A stretch of 64,000 nt of DNA from Piezodorus guildinii (Eukaryota; Arthropoda; Insecta; Hemiptera; Pentatomidae), in assembly GCA_023052935.1 (NCBI GenBank), contig CM041298.1, positions 20,370,871 to 20,434,870 of the forward strand. Direction: 5' to 3'. The position numbers were made by a program, and so were the translations under genes. The notes under the pieces are model-generated. The model saw nothing but the letters and a program-made list of their open reading frames with translations. It was not told the origin of the DNA and made no database searches. Shown here piece after piece: positions 30,716 to 42,110 of the stretch. Within the stretch, counting starts at the first letter, position 1. Each line of letters starts with the position of its first letter.

Positions 30716-33245
30716 ACTCACCTATATATGAAATATATAGTATTGCGATAGTAAAAATGTTCGAATTCCAGTTTTCAACGGAAATACTCCTTTTAGGGTC
30801 CCTTGAGTCCAGATAACTCCCGGGCGAAAACGAAAAGTCCTATGAAACTGAAATTTCATACTCAAAAGACTGTTACATCACCTTTTTCATTAAAATTGGC
30901 TGACCTGAAGTCCTACTTTATCCAATGCATTATGTATGCACCTTTTTACGATTTTCTCAAGAACGGCTCTAACGATTTTGATTAAACTCGCGATATCGAT
31001 GTAAAATTTAATGTGCTTTAATATCATGTAGGTTTCATTCTGATTAAAATGGTCTGACAGGGCGTAAATGCCGATATATTAAATTGTCTTCCCCTAAAGT
31101 ACCTTTAATTTTGTAGATTCTATAAAAATAACCAAATTATCTTGTTAACATTGACAAATAACAGCTATGTATGTATGTTGTGCGATTTTAAAAAACAACT
31201 GAAGGAGAAAACTGAAAAAATATTTTTTTAATGCAATATTGTGGTTTTTAACACAAGAACAGTAATATACATGTATTCTATATAGTTGGAAAGCTAAAGA
31301 TTTAAGAAAAAAATATTATCTCATAACTGAAATTTCATATTTAGGACCAATATACGCCCGATAAGTTACAAAACCTTCATCATAAGCTTACCAGAAGAGC
31401 CATTTTATACTATGCATTTTGCACCTTTTTTCGAATTTCTCGAAAACGGTTCCGACGCTTTTGATTAAACTCGCCATAGCGATGTAAAATTTAAGAGGTT
31501 TTAATATCATGTAGGTTTCTTTCGGATTAAAATTTTTCAAATTTACTTTCTCTAAAGTAACATTAATTTCTTAGATTCTATAAAAAATAACTAAATTATC
31601 TTCTTATCATTGATAAATAACAGCTAAGTATGTAAGTTGTGCGAATTTAAAAAACAACAGGAGAAAACTGACAAAAAAATTTTAATGCATTTTTTTGTTT
31701 TTGAACACAAGATCAGTAATATACATGAATGATATACCGTTGGAAAGCTATAGATTTTAGAAAAAAATATTTTATAAAACACAAGAGCTTGCAAATTTAA
31801 TAAAGTGTCATGAAAAGCCGATAAACCTAACTGATTATTTTAGATAATAATATAATAGATTTTTTAATAAAACACATATTTCTAAAGAAATTTAATTTAA
31901 TAAACTCCTTAATAGTTTTAATATTTTTTATCTCTAACTGTATTTGAAAAATTTTTAATCGATTTATAAAACGGAGGTAACTGAAAATCGTGTGTTGCCT
32001 GTACCAGATTTTTGTTTTGTGTTTAATGGTTTTATTTGCACCTGTAAACTCGCTATATCGATGTAAAATTTAATGTGCTTTAATATCATGTAGGTTTCAT
32101 TCTGATTGAAATAGTCTGATGGGGCTTAAATGCAGATATTTTAAATTTTCTTCCTCTAAAGTACCTTTAATTTTGTATATTCTATAAAAATAAGCATATC
32201 ATTTTATTACTATTGATGAAAAAAAAAACAGGTAAATATATATGTTGAACGAATTTGATATCAAGTTAAAGGAGAAAACTGAAAAAAGATTTTTTAATAC
32301 AATTTTTTCACCGCTAGGCCACAGGAAAGCGCAGTCATCGCCGGACGCTCCTAGTATTTTCAGCCGAAAAAACTTACTGAATTTCGTAGATAATATTATA
32401 ACATATTATTTAATAAAACACATATTTCTATAAAAATTAAACGTAAGTTATTCTTTAACAATTTATATTCGTTTCTAAATTTGTTTAAAAATTCTTAAAT
32501 TGATATTAATTAAGTGAAAGCCGTGTGTTGGGCGCACCACATTTTTTTTTATTGAAAAAAAAAGGTTATCTTTCTATATAAAAATGTTACTACGATTTAT
32601 AGTTTCCGCTTTAGCTTTCCTTTTATAAAGACTTTAGCTTCCAACGGTATATTATGTATCTGCATTAATGTTTTAATATTCAAAAACACTAAAATTGTAA
32701 AAAAAAGATACTATTGCTTTAGATCTCTTTCGAATTCGTTCAACTAATATATTCATCCTTCGAATGTATAAAAACATTTTTTCTAAAATCTTCAGCTTTC
32801 CATCGTTATATTATTCAGCTATATTACAGTTTTTTATTAGTTACTTATCTAATTCATTCAATTGTGCATTTTTTATCTGGGGTAATTACATTTTAAGCTT
32901 CGTCATTTAAGCAATGTTAGACTATTTAAATCAGATTAAAACCTAAATGATATTATAGTCTATTAAAATTTACAACGATTTTGCAAGTTTAATCAGAATC
33001 TTTAGGAGAAAATAATGAAAATTTGTAAAATGCAAGGTAGCTATCCGAATTCGAAAGAAAACTTGCTCTAACATCTCAGACATATAGGGTTCTTAAATAT
33101 GAAATTTCAATTTTACACAACTTATCGTTTTTGAGCTAGACCTACCACATCTACACATTAAACACCCTAAACTTTTAGCGGGGCTTGGTCATTTCGACTC
33201 GGGGGATCCTAAAACGTGTATTTCAGATGAAAACTCTAATTCGTA
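30716..33245. repeat. Cluster of four M-family copies
   Basis: Copy 1 (30716-31326, plus) starts at the 5' end and stops mid-element. Copy 2 (31327-32015, plus) starts internally and reaches the 3' end (TGTGTTGCCTGTACCAG). Copy 3 (32042-32553, plus) starts at the AAACTCGCTATATCGATG block and reaches a 3' end. Copy 4 (about 32580-33245) is reversed and more diverged. Direct and inverted neighbours of one family suggest repeated insertion into, or recombination between, copies. Confidence 0.75.
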
Positions 33246-33410
33246 ATTCCATGTTCTGATTCAAAAATAAATTATCTATAATAAATAAATAAATTATCAT
33301 GGAATTTCCGTTGAACTAAGAAGGATTAATAAGGAAATATGAATAATACCGAAACTCCCTCATAGGAAGGCTATACGGGGGTTTCTCGGACCAGAGGATT
33401 AGGGGGGTGT

Positions 33411-33973
33411 TTTTTTTTTTTGTTTTTTTTTGTCTTAGGCTTAAACCACTTGGGTCATTTTCGCCTTAAATCCATGATTAAATATTATAGTTTATTGTAC
33501 AAGTCTGTCTGTCGTAGGAAGTCAAAAAGTTTTGTAGTTGTCTTGTAAAACGGTTGGTAAGTCAATGTCTATTGCAATATGAGCACTTTGAGTATCATAA
33601 GCCCTACAATCTGTCAAAACGTGTTTAACAGTAACCGGGCAAACGCATCTTGGGCAGTCAGTAGGAGGTTCTCGTGCCATGATATGTCCGTGAGTTAGTC
33701 GGGTCTGCCAATGCGCAGGCGTGCCAGGATAACCTCTTCCCTTTGCTTTTTTCGTAGGGCCGAATGCCAATGGTAGATGTCCCTTCTTATTTCCCATAAC
33801 TTGTTTTCTGTAGTGTCGTGCCTAGTTTGACCCCACTTCGACCGATTCCGATGCTTGATGACAGAAACATAGTCGCCAACAGGCACCCCAATAAACGGAA
33901 TGCCATCTGTTATTGCTTCTTTGGCTGCACGATCTGCGAGTTTATTCCCAACTATACCGCAGTAGCCCACGAC
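33411..33973 (-). pseudogene. I-like LINE 3' end: RNase H C-terminal half
   Basis: The minus-strand frame ending at 33695 encodes GYCGIVGNKLADRAAKEA, the end of an RNase H fold with its last catalytic Asp (LAD). It continues as REEVILARLRIGR. After a frameshift near 33720 the 33522-33797 frame carries LTHGHIMAREPPTDCPRC and HVLTDC, a CCHC-like module found after RNase H in I- and R1-type elements. The coding end is 33522, followed by a 3' UTR and A tail at about 33411-33430. A 19-base A run marks the 5' truncation near 33973. Confidence 0.75.
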
Positions 33974-34039
33974 AAAAAAAAAAAAAAAAACTACCATCAA
34001 CCCTCTTTGGAAATATCTTTCAGTATAAAATAAAGTCTC

Positions 34040-34905
34040 AAAGATGGATAGTAGTCTTCCATTAACTCAAAGTACCTTCAAATTATTTTGTAATGCATTA
34101 AAAAAAAGGATAATAAAATGTATATATCAGGATCACGATATAGAACAACTGGCTTCCGTCCTATTTCAGTACAACAGATCAACTCCAATATATTTCAAGG
34201 CTTTTGATTCGATCAGACATAAGTATTTTTTAGGAAGCAACGTATCAATCAGCCGTAGACAAACTCTGCATTGAAGTCACCATGTAGCTATATCGGAACG
34301 GAAAAGTTCTTTGCATTGGATAGGGAAGGCGATTACTTTGAGGTTGAACGAGGAGTGAAACAAAGGTGTCATCTATCTAATTCTCTTTTAAAAACAATTA
34401 TTCAGAAAATTAAATTGGGAAAGCCTGGGAATATCCGTCAATGATAAAATTCTGAACAACCTAAGATCTGCGGACGATATATGTCTAATATCTCCGGACA
34501 CTTGACCAGACTAAAAGGCGAGAAATGACCAAGGCTTGCACGGAGTGCATCCCGAGAGAGGACAGCAGGCAAAGGGGGTGACCACATGTCAGGTCGAGGG
34601 ACGAATTGATGCAGAGTGTAGGCGAAAACTAGTGGCTGGTTGCTAGAGAGAAATCTTGGTGAAAAAAATTTAAAAGAATATTTAGTTTTGTGTTATATTT
34701 TGGTTTATTTTTTAAGAACTGTGTGTTTGAGGTGTTTTGTACAGTTATTTTTGTTTTTCTTTCTTTTAATTATTTGCTGTTCTTCAATATTTTTATGTTT
34801 TACATATTAATTTCTAACTATAGCCAACAACTAAAAATTCCTCCCTATGGCAGAGGCGTTTGTCTATACTGATGCCAATAAAGCTATTTTTATTATTTTT
34901 ATAAG
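34040..34905 (+). pseudogene. RTE-like reverse transcriptase remnant, plus strand
   Basis: Decayed coding traces in three frames follow the order expected of an RTE/BovB-like palm and tail. These are KAFDSIRHKYF (34198-34230), a YFEVERGVKQ segment near 34340, SADDICLIS near 34475 where YADD is expected, and a Lys/Arg-rich terminal stretch at about 34510-34650. The 3' UTR ends near 34905 with AATAAAG. Many stops and shifts mean an old copy. It differs from the family at 12270-13460. Confidence 0.55.
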
Positions 34906-35468
34906 TAGTCCGCACACAGGTATTGCTGGCTTAGTTATCAATTTCTATTTGTAGTGTAGCCATCCTTAAGTAGACTTTCCTTTCCTGAAAATAAACTCTT
35001 CATGTGCAGCTTCAGCGATGAAATGCTAAACTAGAAGTAGGTTGCTGTTTGTTAGTTTTTTTTCTGAACTGGGGCAACGGGGATTTCAAAAAGCACTCCA
35101 ACAAGTCAATACACCTATCAATTGCTCTGGTTCTAAGAGTCAGTGCTTTTGAGTCCTTTAGTTTTTTTCTTGTTAAATCTTTTCATCATGAACGTAGATT
35201 TTTTCCACCGCTAATTCTGGGATTCTAGGAACCGCTGAGCTTAAAAACGTAGGAGTAACAGTCCATTGACTGAATGAAACAACAACGCCCACATACATCG
35301 TCCCGTCCGAGTTGTGTTGTGCAATCAGTAGATCGAGATAATCCTTCAATGTCAATGTAGAAGAAAAGATTAATAGTTTAAAAAACCATATTGAGAAATG
35401 TACCTTATTTTTAATCATAAAGAACTTGGATTAGTGTTTTAGTTACATTTTAGTGCAATATGCTAAAA
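34906..35468. other. No recognised feature
   Basis: An 81-codon minus-strand ORF (35173-35418) has no recognisable motif and may be chance. Confidence 0.4.
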
Positions 35469-35700
35469 AACTCTGGTGCGCGCAACACACGACTTTCACT
35501 TACCTGCGTTGTTAAAATAAATTTTAGAAGTTTTTAAATACATTTAAGATTGAAAAAAATTGTTAAAGAAATAACTAAGTTTTATTAATTAATCAATTAT
35601 ATTATTGTTAAGTAGAAACATGTGTTTTAATAATTAATTAATTATATTATTATCTACGAAAATCAGTTTGTTTTATTAGCTTTTCATCTCGCTCCCTTAA
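35469..35700 (-). repeat. M-family 3' portion
   Basis: CTCTGGTGCGCGCAACACACG start in reverse orientation, through the CTTTTCATCTCGCTCCCTTA block. It is nearly identical over its length to 36298-36552. An RTE-like LINE fragment abuts it. Confidence 0.8.
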
Positions 35701-36042
35701 CGAAGAGAGATGAGGCCACTGGGGAGTGAAGGTTGCACAACGCGGAATTGCGGAACTTGTATCCTGTGAATATAATTGAGCTGATTACATCGCGGAGACT
35801 CAAATGGGCGAGTAAAGTTGTTGGGCTCGATGAAGAGCGGATTCCGAGAAACTTGGTATTTGCTGATCCGACTGGTAGGCGTCTGAAAGGTAGGCCGAAG
35901 CGTAGATGGGAGGATTGCGTTAAGGCTGATCTCGGGGGCTTGGGCTTGAATGGTGAACATTGGACGAGTCTGTGTGGGTGGACTTTGGTGGTATCGGCAT
36001 CGAACCTTCGGGTTCGCTAAGCCGATTATTATTATTATTTAA
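35701..36042 (+). pseudogene. RTE-like LINE terminal fragment
   Basis: The 35733-36020 frame encodes the extreme C-terminus of a non-LTR polymerase: HNAELRNLYPVNIIELI, RRLKWASKVVGLDEERIPR, GRPKRRWEDCVKADL, then a Trp-rich end. It stops at 36018-36020, followed by an (ATT)n tail (36025-36041). It is the same family as 12270-13460. Only ~95 residues remain, so it cannot function. Confidence 0.75.
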
Positions 36043-36297
36043 TGCAATATGGAAAGGTACCTTCTAAATGTGTAACTTTTAAGTCCTGTAAGGTACGCCG
36101 AATAAGGTATTAGCAGTACCGATAAATTCAACATGACCAATGGAATATTTTTTCGAACCCGTATTTTATTTTTTTGAGGCGAAAAATTCTTTTTTAGTAA
36201 AATTACTTTAGAGATTGAAGAAACTTGTTAAATGAAATTAAAAGGATAAGAAACCTTTCAACGATAATTGCGACTTTAACTTAAAATAAAAAATAAA

Positions 36298-36820
36298 ACT
36301 CTGGTGCGCGCAACACACGACTTTCACTTACCTCCGTTGTTAAAATCAATTTTAGAAGTTTTTAAATACATTTAAGGTTTAAAAAAAATGATAAAGAAAT
36401 AACTAAATTAAATTTGAATATAAGCATGTTTTTTATTAAATAATCAATTATATTATTGTTAAGTAGAAACATGTGTTTTATTAATTAATGAATTATATTA
36501 TTATCTACAAAAATCAGTTTGTTTTATTAGCTTTTCATCTCGCCCCCTTAAATTTTAGGGATATGATAGTATTTTTTTCTAAAATATTTAGCTTTCTAAC
36601 GGTATATTGAACATATATATTTCATATGTAACTTTTAAAAGTACCAAAATCAAATAAAAAAATATTTTTATTAATATACAATTTCAGTTTCGTACGACTT
36701 ATGGTTTTCGCGCTAGACTTAACACTCAAACACGGACGCACTGAAAACTGGAATTTGAACATTTTCGCGGTCGCAATGCTTTGACTTACTATAAATTTCA
36801 TAGATAGGTAATTAAAGTAA
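36298..36820 (-). repeat. M-family copy, internally shortened
   Basis: It starts with the 3' terminus (CTGGTGCGCGCAACACACG) and proceeds to the 5' end block (CTTACTATAAATTTC), lacking the central ~350 bp. Confidence 0.75.
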
Positions 36821-36956
36821 AAACTAAAACAGTTCTTAAAATAAAAAAAATCAGGCACATCCTAAGAAAAATTAAAATGATTCCTTAGCGTATGTATAAT
36901 GTAAAAGATAGTCCTCATTTTTACCTTTTTGTGAAATATATAGTAAGGAAAAGTAT

Positions 36957-37772
36957 TTTTTACTTTCACTTACTATATATAAGTAAGGGAAAGTATTGCG
37001 ATCGTGAAAATTTCCGAATTCCATTTTTCAACGGAAATACACATTTTAGGGTCCCCTTAGTCCAAATAACCAAGTCCCGCAAAAAGGTCTGTGTGTGTAT
37101 GGTAGCTCCCGGACGGAAACGGTAAGTCCTATGAAACTGAAATTTCATATTTAAGACAAATATACGCCCGAGACGTTACGAAACCTTTTTCATCACAATC
37201 AGCTTATCAGATGAGCTACTTTATCCCATGCACCTTTTTTAGATTTTCTCGAAAACGGTTCCGACGATTTTGATTAAACTCGCTTTATCGATGTAAATTT
37301 CAATAGGCTTTAATACATGTAGTTTTCATTATGATTAAAATGGTCTTACAGGGTTTAAATGCCGATATTTTAAATATCCTTTCTCTAAAGTACCTTTGAT
37401 TTTGTTGATTCTATCTAAATAGCAATATTATCTTGTTACTACTGATGAAAAACAGGTAAATTTATAAATTGAATGAATTCGATACCTAACTAAAGGAGAA
37501 AAATATATTATTACTGCATTTTTTTTTTTAACATAAGAGCAGTAATATACATATATGATATACCGTTGGAAAACTAAAGCTTTATGAATAAACATTATCT
37601 CATAAACAAGCTTTTAAAAGTTATTTAAGAGTGATGAATCTATATAAATTCAATTTAATTACTCCTTTAATAGTGTCACGTATTTTCATCTTTAACTGTA
37701 ATTGAAAATTGTTTGATTGATTTTAAAAATTGAGGTAAGTGAAAGTCGTGTGTTGCCCGCACCAGATTTTTT
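36957..37772 (+). repeat. M-family near full-length copy
   Basis: From TTTTTACTTTCACTTACTAT to GCCCGCACCAGATTTTTTAA. It is preceded directly by another M 5' fragment (36925-36955, ATATATAGTAAGGAAAAGT), which suggests insertion of one M beside the end of another. A shortened (GT)n tract lies at 37088-37097. Confidence 0.8.
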
Positions 37773-38372
37773 AATATAATATAAAAAGAAAATCATCAGA
37801 ATCTGTAAAAACACATACGGTCTTCTCTCCTTAATAGTTCAATTAGCAAATGCTCGATCAGATAATGCGTTTCTTTTTCCATGTCTTTTTTTTTTTTCTT
37901 TTTCCCGAGACAGGAATGAGGCCTTCAAAAGGGTCATAAATAAAAGATAGAAAAAGAAGAGAATAAATTATTATTTAGCTAGAAGGGGCGAATAGGGAAA
38001 AGGGAAAGAGCGATAATTAAGTAGAGAGTTCTTTCAGAGCGGTCGGGTTGAGCCGATCCTAATTTAAATTGTAATCAAGATGAGCCCTAGAAGCCGCAGG
38101 AGACAAATTACTCTACAATTCCCTAATTACCACCACTAAATTAACCGACCGAATCGCATGTTCAACACAAACTTCGATGACTTTTAACTCTTCCCCTGAA
38201 GCTGTTGTCTGTTCGGCCCAATCCGACTTTGAATCCAGTTCATGAAATGTAATAACTAAAGAATTCTCTAGGAATAAAATCTTAAAAAAAAAAAAAAAAA
38301 AATCTAAAGTTTTCCTGCCTTGAAGAGTTCTGGGTTTGGTACTGTTACTTGGCCAATAGCCGTGCAAGGATG
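37773..38372. other. No recognised feature
   Basis: Purine-rich stretch (37930-38040) and a minus-strand 84-codon ORF (38113-38367) without motifs. A 20-base A run lies at 38284-38302. Confidence 0.4.
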
Positions 38373-38412
38373 TGATTTTGCCTATCCGGGTTTTATTAGG
38401 ATAGGGATCTTT

Positions 38413-39203
38413 TTTTTTTTTTTTTTTTTTTTCGAGGCGACAACCACCAGGGTCATGTTCGCCTTTACACCGTTAGACACAGGTTACATGATTATAGGAG
38501 TAAAGTGAGAGTATAGTTTAGATCTGAGAGTAAAGATGGTGTGACTTTAGGAAGCGAATGATGTTAGTTATATGAGGAGAGGAATCAGAGAGAAGAAGCG
38601 ACAGATCGGTGGGGAGGTTGAAAAGAATACGTGAAGCGGTATATTGTCGGCATTCTGTGAGGATGTGGAGTATTGAGAGAGGAACCTGACATGATCGACA
38701 GAGAGGCGGATGTCCACGGGCCATGAGATAACCGTGGGTCAACCTAGAGTGTCCTATACGAAGTCGCGCGAGCACAACCTCTTCGCGTCGAGACGGCCGG
38801 CAGGAGGACCCCCAAGGGCCAACGCGGGGCCGAATAAAGCGAAGCTTGTTGTTCCCGAGGGCCGCCCACTCCCGCTGCCAGCAACCCAATATGCTAGATC
38901 GAATTGAAGTGACAAGGTCAGGCAGGCTCACACCTTGAAGTTCAAGACCCTCGGAAACCGCATGACGTGCCGCTAAATCAGCCCGATCGTTCCCCAAGAT
39001 CCCACAATGTCCTGGAACCCAGAAGAAAACAATGTTGACCCGGGAGGAAAAGTATGCAAGTGTGGTATGAATTCTTTGGATGAGGTAGTCAGAGAAATAT
39101 ATGTTACGGATAGAGGAGTGGGGTGGAGAGGAATCGGTGCATATGATTACTTGAGAGGAAGATTGCTGGCGAAGAAGGAGGGACTGGAGGATGGCAGTTA
39201 TAT
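38413..39203 (-). mobile_element. I-like LINE inside SINE-A
   Basis: A 0.8-kb 5'-truncated insertion with a perfect 13-bp target duplication, gatagggatcttt (38400-38412 and 39204-39216), and an A tail (T run to 38432). Confidence 0.9.
38518..39203 (-). pseudogene. RNase H domain and CCHC tail of an I-like LINE
   Basis: RNase H removes the RNA strand during LINE reverse transcription. The frame is open from the insertion junction (39203) to the stop at 38518, about 228 codons without interruption. It shows IICTDSSPPHSS (an internal catalytic Asp), WVPGHCGILGNDRADLAAR (catalytic His and final Asp), REEVVLARLRIGHSRLTHGY, and a C-x2-C...H...C module (CRSCQ, HILTEC). Upstream codons up to 39303 in the same frame are SINE sequence. 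No lesion is seen in the retained part, but reverse transcriptase and the RNase H N-terminus are missing. Confidence 0.85.
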
Positions 39204-39399
39204 GATAGGGATCTTTAAAGAGTACTTGACATCCTACAGGCTCGGGACCACCTATTAACTTTCCCTCCGAAGGAAAGCATAACTGAGGATTGTTTACTCC
39301 CATTAAAGAACCCTAGGACCATCTGCGGGTTTGAACCCGTGATCTTTAGCATAGGAGGCTGTAATGCTAACCACCCAGCTACAAGTGATCCCTACATAC

Positions 39400-40833
39400 A
39401 AGACTTAATAGACAAGAACTCCACCGACGATTCGGACAGTTATACCGACTACTCAACAGAAAATCTGAGCTTATAACTATAAGCTCAACTGATAACAAAT
39501 TATTAATTTGCAAGACAATACTGAAGTATATTTGGACCTACCGACTTGAACTGTGAGGAGTAGCTAAACGTTCTAACATCAAACGCATTCAATCCTTTCA
39601 ATCTAAAGCTCTTCGAACAATATAGTCCAAGATCCGAACTTGAAACGATCTGCACTGAGCTGATAATAGAATGAAACATATTTTATAACAAATTTAGTAT
39701 ATTAGAAAATATGTTAAGAATGGGTTGTCTAAAAAACTCCTGGACAGACTATTTTTTATTATTTAAAAAAAAATTAATTTTAATTATATGTTGCAACATC
39801 ATGATAATAAGAAAACGTTTACCCTGACTTAAAGTATCAAAGGTATAGAATGTGCTTGGGTTGCCTAATATTTTCCTAATTCCTAATATTTTATCGGTTG
39901 TCAGGTAAAAGCGGGTATGTCGATATCAGTTATCTGCACCGGCTTGATAATAGAAAAAAACATTATATCAATATAAACGTTCTTTTATTGCAAACTTATT
40001 GATATAGGGTTGCCTGCAAAAAACTTGGTCCTTATCTGCGTTGCCGAATTTTAAAGATTAAATATGTTGAAATGCGTGACCGAGAGATCCGAGTTGAGTA
40101 TAGCGTGTAATAATAAAGGACCCAACATTGCTGTCGCACGTAATCGGACATTAAATATAAGAAAGTTTGCTATCCCATATAGAACTATAGGATCTCAACA
40201 AATCAGAACCATAGATTTTGGGCAAAGCCATAAAAATTATCGTTTCAAAGATGCTTTTGAAGATGCTAATCTTGGTAAACGTTTTCTTATTATCATGATG
40301 TTGCAACATACAATTAAAAATATTTGTATAGAAAATAATGAAAAATTGTCTGTCCAGGATTTTTTTTGACTACCTATTCTTAACATATTTTATAATATAC
40401 TAAATTTGTTATAAAATATGTTTCATTCTATTATCAGCTCGGTGCAGGTCGTTTCAAGTTCGGATCTTTTACTGATAGTAAAACTATACCTTGCTCCACG
40501 AGCTTAATGTTTCAATCAGAACCACATTCATCATTCTAATCCTTTAACACAATCCCTATCCAGCTCCACTCATTTATCCGACCCTCCTAGAAGGTTTGAA
40601 ACGGCAGTGGCCCGGAGACGTTTTGTAAATACATTACTATGTTTTAATGTGAGTTTATTTCTGATGACCGCACTCCCAACCATCTTTCTCATCATCAATT
40701 TATTTTAATTTTTTTTTCATTAAATTTTAATTTCCTTTTGTTTGTATTGTTAATATTGTATGAATGTGATATTTTAGCAATATTGTTATTCTTCATTAAG
40801 ACAATTTGTAGTATGTCCGAATAAATAAAATAG
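39400..40833 (+). mobile_element. Jockey-B LINE fragment split by a foldback element
   Basis: 39400-39625 matches the Jockey-B reverse transcriptase C-terminus (RQELHRRFGQLYRLLNR-like, WTYRLEL, RIQSFQSKALRTI) with stops. 40490-40833 matches the end of ORF2 and the 3' UTR, ending in AATAAATAAAAT. Between them lies the inverted-repeat element 39626-40489. Part of the LINE between the two halves is missing or rearranged. Confidence 0.65.
39626..40489. mobile_element. Foldback (long inverted repeat) element
   Basis: The outer ~200 bp on each side (39630-39825 and about 40275-40489) are reverse complements at high identity, starting AAGATCCGAACTTGAAACGA. Inside, 39940-40030 is a diverged third copy of the arm segment that contains CTGATAATAGAATGAAACAT. 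A 101-codon ORF (40064-40369) spans the interior and part of the right arm and has no recognised motif. No clear target duplication. Confidence 0.7.
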
Positions 40834-41761
40834 ATTCAAATGGTAATTACCATTAAATGATCGTTTCAGATATTATTTTTAAATATATTTAAATTTAACA
40901 GTAACTATACAATATGAAATTTACTAAGAAAATATACACGTTTAATGTTTGACGCAAAAATCAAAATGTTTATAATTATTACAATTGATAAATTTGTAAC
41001 CTGATGCTTCAGCAGCTAAAATGATGAAAAAAAACTCTGATTTTTTTTTTTTTTTTAGAATGGACAAAACTACAAAATAATAACTAAAATTGTCTACTAC
41101 TTATGCTACAACTACAAAAACTTTTGTTTATATTTTCTAACGAGCTTATAATTAATGTTTTCGAGATATATTAAATTCTAAAGTGAATGTGAAACATCAA
41201 AATTTTAGGATTTTCTCAATTTAAAGAGTCCTCAATCAGCCTTATCATACTTGTTTGATCACATTTTTTTTTTCCTTTTGTACGGTTTTGTTTTGGAAAT
41301 CATTTTTTATTGCCTTTAATATTTTCAAATTGAAATGTTATATATTCCTTTACTCATAGCAGAAGAAATAACAAAATCTTAGATATTTTACATTAAAACA
41401 AAATAAGAATCTGATATACATTTGAAAAATAGTTTGATAGTATAATCTCACAATTATAATGCATAATATAATCATTAATTATACAATCTACTCTTATTTT
41501 AAGCCAATTTGCCCTGAAATAGTCATGTTGAGTGGCCTCCACATGTTTTTTCTGAACGTTTGCTCTTCTGGCAGTCATTAGTAACGGTTTATAAGCCCCA
41601 AGAAATATATTTTCGTCATTTTTTGAAGCATAACAGACTAGTTAAAAAAAAAAAGAAGTTTATCGTATGTTCCATGGGCTGATAATCGTGACATTGAGAT
41701 TTAGATGCTTAGAGTGGGCAGTAAGAGATGCATTTGTGTTATAAGTATGGTAGAAAGAAAT
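40834..41761. other. AT-rich, nothing recognised
   Basis: Only short ORFs and homopolymers. Confidence 0.4.
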
Positions 41762-41888
41762 TTTTTTTATTCATCTTTTATTGAATTTTACAACTGTATT
41801 AACATAAATACAATAAGTAAAACTGTTGAATTAGAATAAAGGGCGTGAAAGGCTTGTGAAGAAACTACCCAGCGGTAGAACTTCTTTC
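41762..41888 (-). mobile_element. Jockey-A 3' UTR fragment
   Basis: It matches the family 3' UTR (CTACCGCTGGGTAGTTTC through the A tail) with no coding sequence: an extreme 5' truncation. Confidence 0.7.
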
Positions 41889-41919
41889 AAGAAAGAAATT
41901 AAAAAAAAAATATTTCTAG

Positions 41920-42110
41920 ATGAGGTAGTCAAACATGCATCTAGCTCGTGGAGAAAGCACCGTTCGTAAGTGGTTTGCTCGAAATTTTGAACTTCGAAGA
42001 TGCAAAGCGCTAGGGTCGTCCTTCAACTGTTGATGATGACCAAATTAAAGCAATAGTCACAGTAAAACCCCTCTCAAGGAGACAGAATATAACAGAAATG
42101 CTGCGAAATT
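41920..42110 (+). pseudogene. Mariner transposase N-terminal fragment
   Basis: The sequence encodes GESTVRKWFAR, then, after a frameshift and a TAG, GRPSTVDDDQIKAIV and RRQNITEML. This is the helix-turn-helix linker region of a mariner transposase. It differs from the mariner at 14601-21702. No catalytic region or inverted repeats were found. Confidence 0.7.

Larger units (their letters stand above)
38373..39392 (-). mobile_element. SINE-A copy split by a LINE
   Basis: The 3' half remnant (38373-38412, GATTTTGCCTATCCGGG) and the 5' part with B box and tRNA-like head (39204-39392) belong to one SINE-A. An I-like LINE inserted at gatagggatcttt between them. The extreme 3' tail of the SINE is lost or heavily changed. 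Confidence 0.85.

Noticed and set aside
39204..39303. N-terminal extension of the RNase H ORF
   Set aside because: These codons are SINE-A sequence outside the target duplication, so they are not part of the LINE protein.
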